From the NCBI GenBank assembly GCA_016720655.1, contig JADKKE010000003.1, positions 186,001-250,000 on the forward strand: a DNA stretch of 64,000 nt, read 5' to 3'. This document shows, one piece after another, positions 50,185-60,714 of this stretch. The stretch comes from Bacteroidota bacterium. GTDB lineage: Bacteria > Bacteroidota > Bacteroidia > AKYH767-A > 2013-40CM-41-45. The stretch's first letter is position 1. Each line of letters starts with the position of its first letter. The translations under genes and the position numbers were made by a program. The notes under the pieces are model-generated. The model made no database searches. It was not told the origin of the DNA and worked only from the letters and a program-made list of their open reading frames with translations.

Positions 50185-51906
50185 ATGAATACAGAAATTC
50201 TTGGTGTGATATTCATTTTTGCAGCTTCGGTTGCACTAGCGATTCCGCTCGGGAAGTACATTTCCAAGGTGTACGGTGGCGAGCACACATGGTTGGATCG
50301 ATTTTTCAATCCGGTTGAAAAAATCTTCTTCCGCATAGCGGGAATTGATCCGCTCAAACAGATGGGCTGGAAGCAAAATCTCATAGCCTTGCTTACGATA
50401 AACCTTATATGGTTTATCCTCTCGATGCTTGTCCTCACCAACATGAGCTGGCTTCCCTTGAATCCGGATGGAAATCCGTCGATGAGCCCGGATCTTGCAT
50501 TCAACACCTCAGTGAGTTTTGTGAGCAACACAAATCTGCAACATTATTCCGGCGAATCCGGATTGTCCTATCTCGGTCAATTGATTTTAATGCTCTGGCA
50601 ATTTATCAGTGCCGGAACCGGAATGGCTATTGGCGCAGTCGTTTTTATTGCGATGAAAGAAAAAACATCGGAACAGCTTGGCAACTTTTACAATTTGCTT
50701 GTGAAATCCTGTGTGCGGATTTTACTACCGATATCCATCATAGTGGCCCTCGTTCTTTTGTTTCGTGGTACGCCAATGACTTTTGATGGCAAAGACACGG
50801 TTGTCACTTTACAAGGTGACACCATGCAAGTGAGTACCGGTCCGGTTGCAGCGATGGTTGCAATTAAACAATTGGGTACAAATGGTGGCGGATATTTCGG
50901 TGCGAATTCTTCTGTACCCTTTGAAAACCCCGACTATCTCACCAATGCAGTCGAGAACATCAGTATTATCCTGATACCTATTGCAATGATTTTTGCCTTG
51001 GGTTATTTTTTGAAAAGGAAAAAACTTGCCTGGATGATTTTTGGTGTGATGACAGCCGGATTTATTCTCCTGGTTATCCCAACGATCTATTATGAAATGA
51101 ACGGCAACCCGGCGATTGCACACATGGGAATTTCTCAGCCTCTGGGAAATATGGAGGGAAAAGAAGTTCGGTTCGGACCTGCTGCTTCCGCATTGTGGGA
51201 AATCAATACCACAAATACATCCAACGGTTCTGTCAATTCTATGCACGATAGTTCCATGCCTGTTTCCGGAATGAATGCAATGCTGGGTATGATGGTAAAT
51301 GCATTTTATGGTGGAGTAGGTGTTGGATTTCTGAATTTCTACATCTTCATCATCATTGCGGTGTTTATTAGTGGTTTGATGGTAGGAAGAACACCGGAAT
51401 TTCTTGGGAAAAAAATTGAAGCAAGAGAAATGAAAATAGCCATGATTATTTTCCTTCTCCACCCATTCCTTATTCTTACAGGAACTGCGCTGGCCAGTTA
51501 TCTCGCTGCTCACGACACTGCAATGGGATGGTGGTATGCAGGAAATGCTTCTGCTTGGCTGAACAATCCAGGATACCATGGATTCAGTGAAATGCTTTAC
51601 GAGTACACTTCTTCTTCTGCGAACAACGGTAGCGGTTTCGAAGGTCTTGGCGACGGAAATCCGTTCTGGAACATCACCTGCGGAGTAATTATGTTGCTGG
51701 CCCGTTTTCTTCCAATCATCGGACCGGTTGCTATTGCCGGATTACTTGCGAAGAAAAAATACATCCCGGAAAGTGCGGGTACACTGAAAGCGGATACTGC
51801 AACATTTGGAATGATGGTATTCGCGGTAATTCTTGTGCTCGTCGGGCTCTCATTTTTCCCGGCACTTGCTCTCGGACCATTGGCAGAACATTTCTCATTG
51901 TATTAA
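50185..51906 (+). CDS. kdpA: Potassium-transporting ATPase subunit A
   Basis: The 573-residue potassium-channel-like subunit of the KdpFABC pump. The N-terminus IPLGKYISKVYGGEHTWLDRF is typical. Filter-type segments occur, for example FVSNTNLQHYSGESGLSYLG and TNGGGYFGANSSVPFENP. About ten membrane segments. Together with KdpB it moves K+ into the cell at low external concentration. Length normal, no lesion seen. Confidence 0.97.
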   Translation: MNTEILGVIFIFAASVALAIPLGKYISKVYGGEHTWLDRFFNPVEKIFFRIAGIDPLKQMGWKQNLIALLTINLIWFILSMLVLTNMSWLPLNPDGNPSMSPDLAFNTSVSFVSNTNLQHYSGESGLSYLGQLILMLWQFISAGTGMAIGAVVFIAMKEKTSEQLGNFYNLLVKSCVRILLPISIIVALVLLFRGTPMTFDGKDTVVTLQGDTMQVSTGPVAAMVAIKQLGTNGGGYFGANSSVPFENPDYLTNAVENISIILIPIAMIFALGYFLKRKKLAWMIFGVMTAGFILLVIPTIYYEMNGNPAIAHMGISQPLGNMEGKEVRFGPAASALWEINTTNTSNGSVNSMHDSSMPVSGMNAMLGMMVNAFYGGVGVGFLNFYIFIIIAVFISGLMVGRTPEFLGKKIEAREMKIAMIIFLLHPFLILTGTALASYLAAHDTAMGWWYAGNASAWLNNPGYHGFSEMLYEYTSSSANNGSGFEGLGDGNPFWNITCGVIMLLARFLPIIGPVAIAGLLAKKKYIPESAGTLKADTATFGMMVFAVILVLVGLSFFPALALGPLAEHFSLY

Positions 51907-51924
51907 TCGTCAAGTATTAGAACC

Positions 51925-53979
51925 ATGAAAAGGAAATCACAAACTCAACTCTTCGATAAAACGCTTGTAGTTGAAGCGATCAAACAATCATTTGTCAAAC
52001 TGAATCCACGGATTATGTTTCGTAATCCTGTAATGTTTACAGTGGAAGTTGGAACCGCATACATGCTTGCAGTTTGCATCTGGATTTTGACCGGAGAAAA
52101 ATCGCAGGGATCATTTGCATACAACTTATCTGTTTTCTTCATCTTATTTTTAACGTTGCTCTTCGCAAATTTCGCAGAAGCCCTCGCAGAAGCAAGAGGA
52201 AAAGCTCAGGCGGATTCCCTGCGGAAAACACGGGAAGACACCCCGGCGAAATTAATTCAGCCCATGGGCGATTTGTATGTGAATGAAATAAAAATTATTT
52301 CTTCTTCACAATTGAAAAAAGGTGATGTGTTTCTCTGTGAAGCAGGAGAAATTATTCCAATGGATGGAGAAATCGTGGAAGGCATTGCGACCATAGATGA
52401 AAGCGCGATTACGGGTGAAAGTGCTCCTGTAATTCGTGAAGCCGGCGGAGATAAATCTTCCGTAACAGGCGGAACAAAAGTTTTATCCGATAAAATTAAA
52501 GTTAAAGTTACAACCGAACCCGGCGAAAGTTTTTTGGATAAAATGATAGCCTTAGTAGAAGGTGCGTCCCGTCAGAAAACACCAAATGAAATTGCTTTGA
52601 CAATATTATTGGCCGGGTTCACTCTGATCTTTATTATTATTTGTATCACACTTTCTCCATTTTCTGATTTTGCAAAAGCCGAAATTCCAATTTCATCCTA
52701 TATCGCTTTGTTTGTTTGTCTGATCCCAACAACTATTGGAGGCTTATTGTCTGCCATTGGAATTGCAGGAATGGACAGAGCCTTGCGTGCTAATGTTATT
52801 GCTAAATCCGGAAAAGCTGTTGAGACAGCCGGGGATATTGATACACGCTTGCTTGACAAAACCGGAACGATTACAATCGGGAACAGAAAAGCAACACATT
52901 TTTATCCATCAACCGGAATTGCAGAGGCTGATCTCATTCAGGCATGCGCACTTTCTTCTTTGGGCGATGAAACTCCTGAAGGAAAATCGATTCTAGAACT
53001 TTCAGGGAAAGAAATTACATCGCGTCTTTCTTCTTTTGTCAAAGGTGCAGTCCTTATAAAATTTACAGCTGAAACCAGGACAAGCGGCGTGAACCTTCAA
53101 GATGGAATGCAAATCCGCAAAGGTGCTTATGACGCAATCCGGAAAATTTCAGATAAATCCGGGAATGTTTTTCCTGCAAATACAGAGAACCAGGTGAAAG
53201 AGATTTCTTCCAATGGAGGTACTCCCTTGGTCGTTGCTCAGGACGGGAAAGTAATAGGTGTAATAGAATTGCAGGATATCATTAAGCCCGGCATTCAGGA
53301 ACGTTTTCAACGCTTGCGTAAAATGGGTGTGAAGACGGTGATGGTGACCGGAGATAATCCGCTCACAGCAAAATACATCGCTGAAAAAGCCGGAGTCGAT
53401 GATTTTATTGCGGAGGCTAAGCCCGAAGATAAAATGACGTATATCCGTGATGAGCAACACAAAGGCAAACTTGTTGCCATGATGGGTGATGGGACAAATG
53501 ATGCTCCGGCTTTAGCGCAAGCCGATGTTGGTGTTGCAATGAACAGCGGAACACAAGCGGCCAAAGAAGCAGGCAATATGGTGGATCTTGATAACGATCC
53601 AACCAAACTAATCGAGATCGTAGAAATCGGAAAGCAATTGTTGATGACACGTGGTACTCTCACCACATTCAGTATTGCAAATGATGTGGCTAAATATTTT
53701 GCAATTGTTCCGGCTTTGTTTATCACTTCAATTCCTGCATTGCAGGCATTAAACGTAATGCATTTGCATTCTCCGCAAACAGCAATTCTATCCGCAGTTA
53801 TATTCAATGCGATCATTATTCCATTACTCATTCCGCTTGCATTAAAAGGTGTTACCTACAAACCAATCGGCGCCAGCGCATTGTTGAGAAGGAATCTTCT
53901 GTATTATGGCCTCGGTGGAATCATCATTCCTTTTATAGGAATAAAATTAATCGACATTCTTGTTACACTCTTCAGCTGA
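51925..53979 (+). CDS. kdpB: Potassium-transporting ATPase subunit B
   Basis: The 684-residue P-type ATPase subunit. Phosphorylated Asp in LLDKTGTITIGN (about 311), TGES motif in ITGESAPVIRE (about 161-164; its Ser is the inhibitory phosphosite of E. coli KdpB), hinge MVTGDNPLTAKYIAEKAGVDD, and MMGDGTNDAPALAQADVGVAMN. The N-terminal FRNPVMFTVEVGTA and four to seven membrane helices fit KdpB. It begins 18 bp after kdpA. Confidence 0.97.
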   Translation: MKRKSQTQLFDKTLVVEAIKQSFVKLNPRIMFRNPVMFTVEVGTAYMLAVCIWILTGEKSQGSFAYNLSVFFILFLTLLFANFAEALAEARGKAQADSLRKTREDTPAKLIQPMGDLYVNEIKIISSSQLKKGDVFLCEAGEIIPMDGEIVEGIATIDESAITGESAPVIREAGGDKSSVTGGTKVLSDKIKVKVTTEPGESFLDKMIALVEGASRQKTPNEIALTILLAGFTLIFIIICITLSPFSDFAKAEIPISSYIALFVCLIPTTIGGLLSAIGIAGMDRALRANVIAKSGKAVETAGDIDTRLLDKTGTITIGNRKATHFYPSTGIAEADLIQACALSSLGDETPEGKSILELSGKEITSRLSSFVKGAVLIKFTAETRTSGVNLQDGMQIRKGAYDAIRKISDKSGNVFPANTENQVKEISSNGGTPLVVAQDGKVIGVIELQDIIKPGIQERFQRLRKMGVKTVMVTGDNPLTAKYIAEKAGVDDFIAEAKPEDKMTYIRDEQHKGKLVAMMGDGTNDAPALAQADVGVAMNSGTQAAKEAGNMVDLDNDPTKLIEIVEIGKQLLMTRGTLTTFSIANDVAKYFAIVPALFITSIPALQALNVMHLHSPQTAILSAVIFNAIIIPLLIPLALKGVTYKPIGASALLRRNLLYYGLGGIIIPFIGIKLIDILVTLFS

Positions 53980-53987
53980 ACAATCCA

Positions 53988-54548
53988 ATGAAAAACAATC
54001 TCCTTCCTTCGTTAAAACTTACCGCACTCTTTATTCTCTTGTTTATGGGAATATATACAGCACTCATACTTGGCATTGCACAATTTGCCCCCAATCATGG
54101 GAAAGGATTCGTGGTACTTGCCGATGGGAAAAAACACTATGAAAACATCGCACAGAATTTTTCAGACGACAAGTATTTTTCGTCGAGGCCATCAGCGGTG
54201 AATTACAATGCTGCCGGTAGCGGCGGTAGTAATAAAGGTCCTTCCAATCCGGATTATCTCGCAACTGTGCAAGCACGAATCGACACCTTCATGATGCACA
54301 ATCCGGAAGTCCGGAAATCGGATATTCCTTCTGACCTGGTCACAGCCTCAGGAAGCGGAGAAGATCCAAATATTTCAATTCAGGGAGCATTCGTGCAGAT
54401 TCCAAGGATTGCAAAAATCAGGAACATTCCAGTCGGTCAACTGGAAGCATTGGTGCAGCAAAATACAGAAGAACCATTGCTTGGATTATTTGGAACGAAA
54501 AAAGTAAATGTACTTCAATTAAATCTTGCCTTAAACACACTGAAATAA
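53988..54548 (+). CDS. kdpC: Potassium-transporting ATPase subunit C
   Basis: The 186-residue subunit has one N-terminal membrane helix (LTALFILLFMGIYTALILG) and an outer domain with KYFSSRPSAVNYNAAGSGGSN, NPDYL, and DLVTASGSGEDPNISIQGA, all conserved in KdpC. It is needed for assembly and ATP affinity of the pump. 8 bp after kdpB. Confidence 0.96.
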   Translation: MKNNLLPSLKLTALFILLFMGIYTALILGIAQFAPNHGKGFVVLADGKKHYENIAQNFSDDKYFSSRPSAVNYNAAGSGGSNKGPSNPDYLATVQARIDTFMMHNPEVRKSDIPSDLVTASGSGEDPNISIQGAFVQIPRIAKIRNIPVGQLEALVQQNTEEPLLGLFGTKKVNVLQLNLALNTLK

Positions 54549-54556
54549 TCATTGAT

Positions 54557-55633
54557 ATGAAAAAACAATTATTTGCCATTGCTTTGTTTACCACAACGAT
54601 TGCAAGCGCCCAAATCGACACCTCCAAATCCACAGTGAACTTTTCCGGTTATGTGGAAGCTTACTACACCTATGACTTTAATTCGCCTGACAATCACAAC
54701 CGTCCGGGTTTCTTTTACAGCCACCCAAGACACAATGAATTCAATCTTAATTTGGGATTTGTGAAAGCGGCGTATTCAACAGATAAGGTCAGAGCGAATC
54801 TCGCGATAGGTGCCGGTTCATATATGAATTCAAATTATTCTGCTGAGCCAGGAGTTCTCAAAAATATTTATGAAGCCAATGCCGGAATGAAATTGAGTAA
54901 AAATAAAAACCTCTGGCTCGATGCAGGAATATTTGCATCTCATATTGGTTTCGAAAGCGCTGTTTCAAAAGATTGTTGGGGGTTGACAAGAAGTATATTG
55001 GCCGACAATTCTCCATATTATGAAAGTGGAGCGAAGCTGACTTACATTTCCAATAACAGTAAATGGCTATTGAGTGCCTTAATTCTGAATGGCTGGCAAC
55101 ATATTCAAAGGCCTGATGGAAATAATTCTCCAGCATTCGGAACTCAAATTACATTCACTCCAAATTCTAATATTACTTTAAATTACAGTACTTTCATTGG
55201 GAACGACAAGCCGGATACAGCGAAACAAATGCGTTATTTTCACAATTTGTATGGAGTATTTCATGTGAGTGATAAATTTCACATTACCGCTGGATTTGAT
55301 TACGGTATGGAACAAAAATCAGAAGCAAGCAGCGATTACAATGCCTGGTACAGCCCGGTTATTCTTGTGAAAGTAAATATGAATGATCAATGGTCGGTTA
55401 CTGCCAGGGGTGAATATTACATGGACGAAAAAGGGGTGATCATCGCGACAGGAACAACAAACGGTTTTCAAACCACCGGATATTCACTGAACCTTGATTG
55501 CAAACTCCGTGAGAATGCCGTGTGGAGAATCGAAGCGAGAACATTGAATAGCAAAGACAAAATATTCAGCAAAGAGAACGGTGTTGTAAATACAAATACA
55601 TTTGTGACAACATCTCTTGCGATTTCATTTTAA
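54557..55633 (+). CDS. Outer-membrane porin of the BBP2/OmpL type
   Basis: The protein has 358 residues and a signal peptide (ending TTIASAQ). The first strand region VNFSGYVEAYYTYDFNSPDNH, the repeated amphipathic strands (WLLSALILNGWQHIQRP, FHVSDKFHITAGFDYGMEQ), and the terminal Phe in TSLAISF fit a beta-barrel of the putative porin BBP2 type. Such a gene frequently sits in Bacteroidota kdp operons, between kdpC and kdpD. It may allow K+ or small solutes to cross the outer membrane. Confidence 0.82.
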   Translation: MKKQLFAIALFTTTIASAQIDTSKSTVNFSGYVEAYYTYDFNSPDNHNRPGFFYSHPRHNEFNLNLGFVKAAYSTDKVRANLAIGAGSYMNSNYSAEPGVLKNIYEANAGMKLSKNKNLWLDAGIFASHIGFESAVSKDCWGLTRSILADNSPYYESGAKLTYISNNSKWLLSALILNGWQHIQRPDGNNSPAFGTQITFTPNSNITLNYSTFIGNDKPDTAKQMRYFHNLYGVFHVSDKFHITAGFDYGMEQKSEASSDYNAWYSPVILVKVNMNDQWSVTARGEYYMDEKGVIIATGTTNGFQTTGYSLNLDCKLRENAVWRIEARTLNSKDKIFSKENGVVNTNTFVTTSLAISF

Positions 55634-56766
55634 TGACTGAAGAAGAAAATAAAGAGCAGAACGTCGAACACTTTCTTGATCTGATTCGCAAATCCAGGCG
55701 AGGGAAGTTCAAGGTTTATATTGGCATGAGCGCCGGTGTGGGAAAAACTTACCGGATGCTTCAGGAAGCACATAGTTTGCTGAAGAGCGGGATTGATATC
55801 AAAATAGGATACATCGAACCACACACGCGACCCGAAACAATTGCTTTGGTGGAAGGTCTGCCTATCGTTCCCCGAAGAAAACTTTTCTACAAAGGAAAAG
55901 AACTGGAAGAGATGGATGTTCCTGCAATTTTGAACCTCCATCCGGAAGTCGTCATTGTAGATGAACTGGCACACTCAAATATCGAAGGAAGTAAGAACGA
56001 AAAGCGATGGCAGGATGTAATGGATATTCTCAACGCGGGGATCAATGTGATCAGCGCCGTAAATATCCAGCATCTGGAGGGCTTGAATGAGGAAATCCAA
56101 AAGATTACCGGAATCGATGTAAAAGAAAGAATTCCGGATAAAGTCCTGGGTTTCGCTGACGAAGTTGTGAACATTGACCTTACTTCTGATGAGCTGATTG
56201 CCAGACTGAAAGAAGGAAAGATTTACCAGGCTGAAAAAATAGAAGCGGCTTTAAAAAACTTTTTTAAACCGGAGCATATTCTTCAGCTGCGGGAATTGGC
56301 ATTGAAAGAAGTTGCTTCTCAGGTCGAAAGAAAAATTGAAACGGAGCTTCCGAAAAATGTAGTATTACGAAAGGAAAAATTTCTGGCCTGTATCAGCAGC
56401 AATGAAGAGACGTCAAGGATGATTATTCGTAAGACTGCACGATTGGCGTCTTATTACAAATCAAAATGGTATGTTTTGTATGTACAAACCAATCGTGAAA
56501 ACGCCGATAAAATCGGTCTCGCCGCGCAACGCCATCTGATCAATAATTTTAAAGTTGCAACGGAAATGGGAGCTGAAATACTAAAGGTACAAAGTAATAA
56601 CATTGCCAACGCAATTTCTGAAATAGCAATCCAGAAAGAGATTACAACTATATGCATTGGGAAGCCGCACTTTAGTCTGCTCAAAACAATTTTCTCCGGA
56701 AATATTTTCACTCAACTGCTTAAAAAAATGTCTGCTTCGGATACTGACATTGTAATTCTATCCTAG
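55633..56766 (+). CDS. kdpD: KdpD sensor N-terminal half (separate from the kinase)
   Basis: 377 residues. KdpD domain: YIGMSAGVGKTYRMLQEA (Walker A about 32-41), IGYIEPHTRPET, VVIVDELAHSNIEGSKNEKRWQDV and SAVNIQHLEGLNEEI. From about 250 a universal-stress-protein-like domain begins (VVLRKEKFLACISSNEETSRMI), with IGKPHFSLL near the end. In E. coli these parts and the kinase are one protein; here they are separate. Its ATG overlaps the porin stop by one base (TAATG). It probably senses K+ or c-di-AMP-type signals and acts on the kinase encoded next. Confidence 0.93.
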   Translation: MTEEENKEQNVEHFLDLIRKSRRGKFKVYIGMSAGVGKTYRMLQEAHSLLKSGIDIKIGYIEPHTRPETIALVEGLPIVPRRKLFYKGKELEEMDVPAILNLHPEVVIVDELAHSNIEGSKNEKRWQDVMDILNAGINVISAVNIQHLEGLNEEIQKITGIDVKERIPDKVLGFADEVVNIDLTSDELIARLKEGKIYQAEKIEAALKNFFKPEHILQLRELALKEVASQVERKIETELPKNVVLRKEKFLACISSNEETSRMIIRKTARLASYYKSKWYVLYVQTNRENADKIGLAAQRHLINNFKVATEMGAEILKVQSNNIANAISEIAIQKEITTICIGKPHFSLLKTIFSGNIFTQLLKKMSASDTDIVILS

Positions 56767-58465
56767 ATGAATCTCAGAATTAAAACCAAATTGTCACTGG
56801 GTCTGGCATTCCTTTTTACTGTGATCGTGTTGATTGCAGGAGTAGGATTGTATTCGATTAATCGTCTTGCAGAAGAATCGAAGACAATTTTGAAAGCCAA
56901 TTATGAAAGTCTTCAGTTTTCGAAAGAGATGTTGCAGGCCCTCGACAGAATTGAATTGAAAGACTCTGCCGGCTGGACTAAATTTGAAAACAGTCTTGTA
57001 GCGCAAGAGAATAATATTACCGAAATCGGTGAGAAAGAAATCACTGCCGAAGTTCATGAACTGTTTTACCGGCTAAAAAGTGTTACCGGTGATAAAGCAA
57101 CAATTAATGAAATCCGACAGGGGATTTATCATGTACTGGAATTAAACATGAATGCGATTGTCCGCAAGAACAACGAGGCACAGCAAACAGCCGGAAAAGC
57201 AAGAGTGTACCTTGCGATCATAGGAACATTCTGTTTTCTTGTATCTTTCTCTTTCATTTTAAATTTCCCCGGATATATCGCCAATCCGGTGAAGGAGCTA
57301 ACCGAAGGGATCAAAGCGATTTCAAATAAAAATTACAGCCAACGGATTCATTTGAAAAAAGGAGATGAGTTTGGCGAACTTGCCGAAGCATTTAACACCA
57401 TGGCTCAGCAACTGGACGATTACGAGAACAGTAATCTTGCAAAAATTATTTTCGAAAAGAAAAGAATAGAAACGATTATCAATAACATGAGTGATCCGAT
57501 TATTGGTTTTGATGAACAGAATAGAATTCTTTTGCAAATACTGCAGCAATTAAAATTTTGGGAATCCCGGAACAGGAATTCATTGGTAAATATGCTCCTG
57601 ATGTTGCATTGAAGAATGATCTCTTTGCAACCTCATGACAAAATCAAGAGCCTCGCTCCATTAAAAATATTTGCAAACAACAAAGAAAGTTATTTTATAA
57701 AAGTAGTAGTTTCCATTATTTCAGAGGAACAACCAATTGGAGAGGTTATCATGCTTAAAAATATTACACAGTTCAAAGAACTCGATGTTTCAAAAACTAA
57801 TTTTATTGCAACCATTTCTCATGAATTGAAGACGCCTATTTCTTCAATCAAAATGAGTGTAAAATTATTGGCCGACGAAAGAGTTGGGAAATGAATCCGG
57901 AACAGAAGTGACTTAGTAGAAAATATTCGAAAAGATTCCGAGCGCTTGTTAAAAATTACCGGCGAGCTACTTGATCTGGCCCAGGTAGAATCAGGAGAAA
58001 TTCATTTGCAGAAATTACCCGTGGACCCTTCAGCATTGTGAATTATGCTTATAATGCGATGAAGTTTCAGGCAGAACAGAAAAGCAATTGGATATCCGGA
58101 TCACATCGAGATGAAAGGGTGCCGGAAATAAACTGCGATCTCGAGAAAACGGCCTGGGTCCTTGGGAAATTTTTATCAATGCAATCCGTTATTCTCCTGA
58201 AAAATCGAATATTAAGATTAAAGTGAAAAAACAGAACTCTACACTCATTTTTTCTGTTCGGGATTCCGGAAAAGGAATTGATCCGAAATACAAAGAAAGA
58301 ATCTTCGAAAAATTTTATCAGGTTCCCTCAACCGACACTGCAAAAACCGGAACAGGTCTCGGTCTTGCTATCAGCAAAGATTTTATTGAAGCACAAGGAG
58401 GGAAGATCTGGATGGAAAGTGAAATTGGAACAGGAAGTACGTTTAGTTTTTCTCTGAATGTTTGA
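56767..58465 (+). pseudogene. Histidine kinase partner of KdpD, at least eight indels
   Basis: The frame opens at 56767, one base after the kdpD stop, and begins with a membrane helix, sensor loop, second helix and a HAMP segment (NPVKELTEGIKAISNKNYSQRI). A PAS-like part, HisKA (ATISHELKTPISSIKMSV), and the HATPase motifs (SVRDSGKGIDPKYKERIFEKF; GTGLGLAISKDFIEAQGG) follow but in shifting frames. Sites inferred: T lost about 57533; T gained about 57631; A lost about 57893; T gained about 57909; A lost about 58042; A lost about 58082; GA lost about 58112; A lost about 58178. So many lesions in 650 bp mean either a bad assembly stretch or a decaying gene. The first 250 residues are intact. Confidence 0.85.
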
Positions 58466-58495
58466 GGGTTTGAAGAATTGCAATCTCAATAAAGC

Positions 58496-58548
58496 AAAAA
58501 AAATCGTGTTGTAAACAGAGTTGATTCCGGTTACAACACGATTTTTTT
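58496..58548. terminator. Bidirectional terminator
   Basis: AAAAAAAATCGTGTTGTAA (58496) pairs with TTACAACACGATTTTTT; stem about 18 bp, loop about 16. A and T runs are on both sides, as expected between two converging genes. Confidence 0.85.
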
Positions 58549-58556
58549 CATTCAAA

Positions 58557-60550
58557 TTATTCTGAAATAATAATTTTTTCAGTTTGCATTTGAGAATCTG
58601 ACAGGAAGGAAACAAAATAGATTCCGCTGGCGAAATTGCTTATGTCGATCGTTTGGAATCCTCTTTTGCTTTCTATTGAATTCGTGTAGAGTAGTTGTCC
58701 GCTTGAGTTGGTGATTTGAAGCGTGCCGGAAGTTCCTTTGTCCATTTCAATTTTCAATTGTTGATTGATCATAATACAAGTGAAAAGAGACACATTGCCG
58801 GATACATGTGCAAGTCCGACCAGAAAGACATAATAAGGAGCAGAGCTTGCTTCGCATCCATTCGCATCCGTAATAACTACTGTGTAATTTCCGGTATGCA
58901 AAGGAGTAATTACCTGGTTGGTATCATCGGATAAAAGTATTCCGTCTTTATACCATTGATAGGTTGCTGCAGGTGTGCTTTGTAATGTAACTCCTTGTGC
59001 AGTGATGACAGGAACTTGCGCCGCAGGGAATTCATTGACCACAACTGAATCAGTGGTAACCAAACAAAGATTAGCATCCGTATATGTTGTCCAATATGTT
59101 CCTGATGCATCCGCAGTAATATCCTGAGAAGTTTCGGTGGTTGACCAGTTGTAATTTGTACCTGCAGGCGCAGAGAGTTGCACATTGCCGCCATCACAAA
59201 AATCCAGCGGACCATTTGGTGTAATCGTAGTGTTTACGGGTACACCTGCGATTATGATATCCGGTGAAATGGCAGAGTCACCGGTAGTAAACGAAGTAAC
59301 GGTAACAGTATATGTACCCGGACCCACCTGAACAGAAGGAGTTGTTGCTCCATTGGACCAGCGATATAAATATCCGCCGGGAGCAGTGAGCGTAACAACA
59401 TCATTCGGACAAAGCGGTGTACTTCCTGCAATTTGCACGTCTACCGGTGGTAAAATACGTCCCAGGCTATCCACCTTTATTGCATACGCATTGCCATTGG
59501 TTTGACCACCTAGTATGTAACCACCATCCATACAACGTCTCATCATCCATCCGCTTGCTCCTCCGATTCCGGGAAAATTCCGGGTCCAAAGTGAATCTCC
59601 ATTCTGGTCGATGCGATAGAGATAAATGTCTCCGTCAAAATTCAGCATCACCATCGCACCATTTCCGGAAGCTGGTGCAATGGAAGTGACATTTGCAGCC
59701 TGACCCCACTCCAGTGTTTTTTCCCATATTGGATTCATTGAATTGTCCAGTTTGGAAACATAGGGGTAGTCATACGGACCATTATTCGGAGAAATTGTTG
59801 CGCCCACTAAATAATTTCCATCATCTCCCTGAACAATTGCAGGTGGATCAAAGCCAAGACTCCCTCCCGAAAACGTATCCGGAACAGAAAAGTTGGTAAT
59901 GTATGCACCCAAGGGATCAAATTGTTGAATGGTAGGAAGTGTTGCTCCTGTTACACTGAAGGCACCGAAAAGTGTTCGCTGGTTATTATCGTAAAGCATC
60001 GCATCCTGTTCGATATCCGAACCACTCCCTCCATTGTCCCATTGATCTGCCATGTTGGAAGCAAGCTTGTAGATTCGCGAAGAATTGGATCCACCGAAAT
60101 CATCCTGAAACACTCCAACGAGATAACCAAAATCCGAAGTACTTCGAACTCCGGAAGTTCTTCCGCCCATCACCGGGAGGGAAAAACGATAATCTATTGT
60201 GTTTCCGTTTTCATCCAAACGAAGCAGGAATGGTTCGGAATCAAATGTTCCTGTAGTATCCGGCGACACTCCACCTACGATGTAGCCACCGTTGAGATCC
60301 GGAGCAGCACAATAAATGCTTTCACCGCTAGTGCGTACTTGTGGCATTGCTACCCACAATTGGTTTCCGTATGCATCCATATGCAAAACATAAGGACCGG
60401 AAGAATCCATGGCAACGATAAAGGAGCCGTCGAAACATTCTTCTATCGTCCAGGTAAAGGATGGGCTGAGAGTTTTTGACCAGGTAATTTGAGCGGAAGA
60501 AAATAATGCTGAGCAAAGCAAGGCAATCACAAGTGTAGTAGTCTTTTCAT
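58557..60550 (-). CDS. T9SS cargo protein with propeller and Ig-like parts, one frameshift at its start
   Basis: The longest frame starts GTG at 60530. The true start is probably ATG 60550: adding one A to the A4 run (plus strand T4, 60544-60547) gives MKKTTTLVIALLCSALFSSAQ-type start, a perfect signal peptide. The product has about 664 residues. The first 370 residues have the repeating form GGYIVGG / DGSFIVAMD / DNNQRTLFGA, likely propeller blades; two Ig-like/PKD parts follow (PGGYLYRWSNGATTPSV, PAATYQWYKDGILLS), then a T9SS tail (NSSGQLLYTNSIES ... ASGIYFVSF). Confidence 0.82.
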
Positions 60551-60714
60551 GGATGAAGAATTTTAATTGGAATCCAAGGTTATAAAATTGCGGGTATTTT
60601 CCAATAGAATCTGAGATTATTTGTTTTGCATCTCTTAAAAGTCGGTACTAATGGTTTTCCTGATGTAGTATTGTGCAGGCGATTTTTCTATCTTTGATTT
60701 ATAATCAGACACCC

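Noticed and set aside
50809..51579. 256-codon minus-strand frame opposite kdpA
   Set aside because: His/Cys/Asn-rich product with no motif, lying entirely inside kdpA. Shadow frame.
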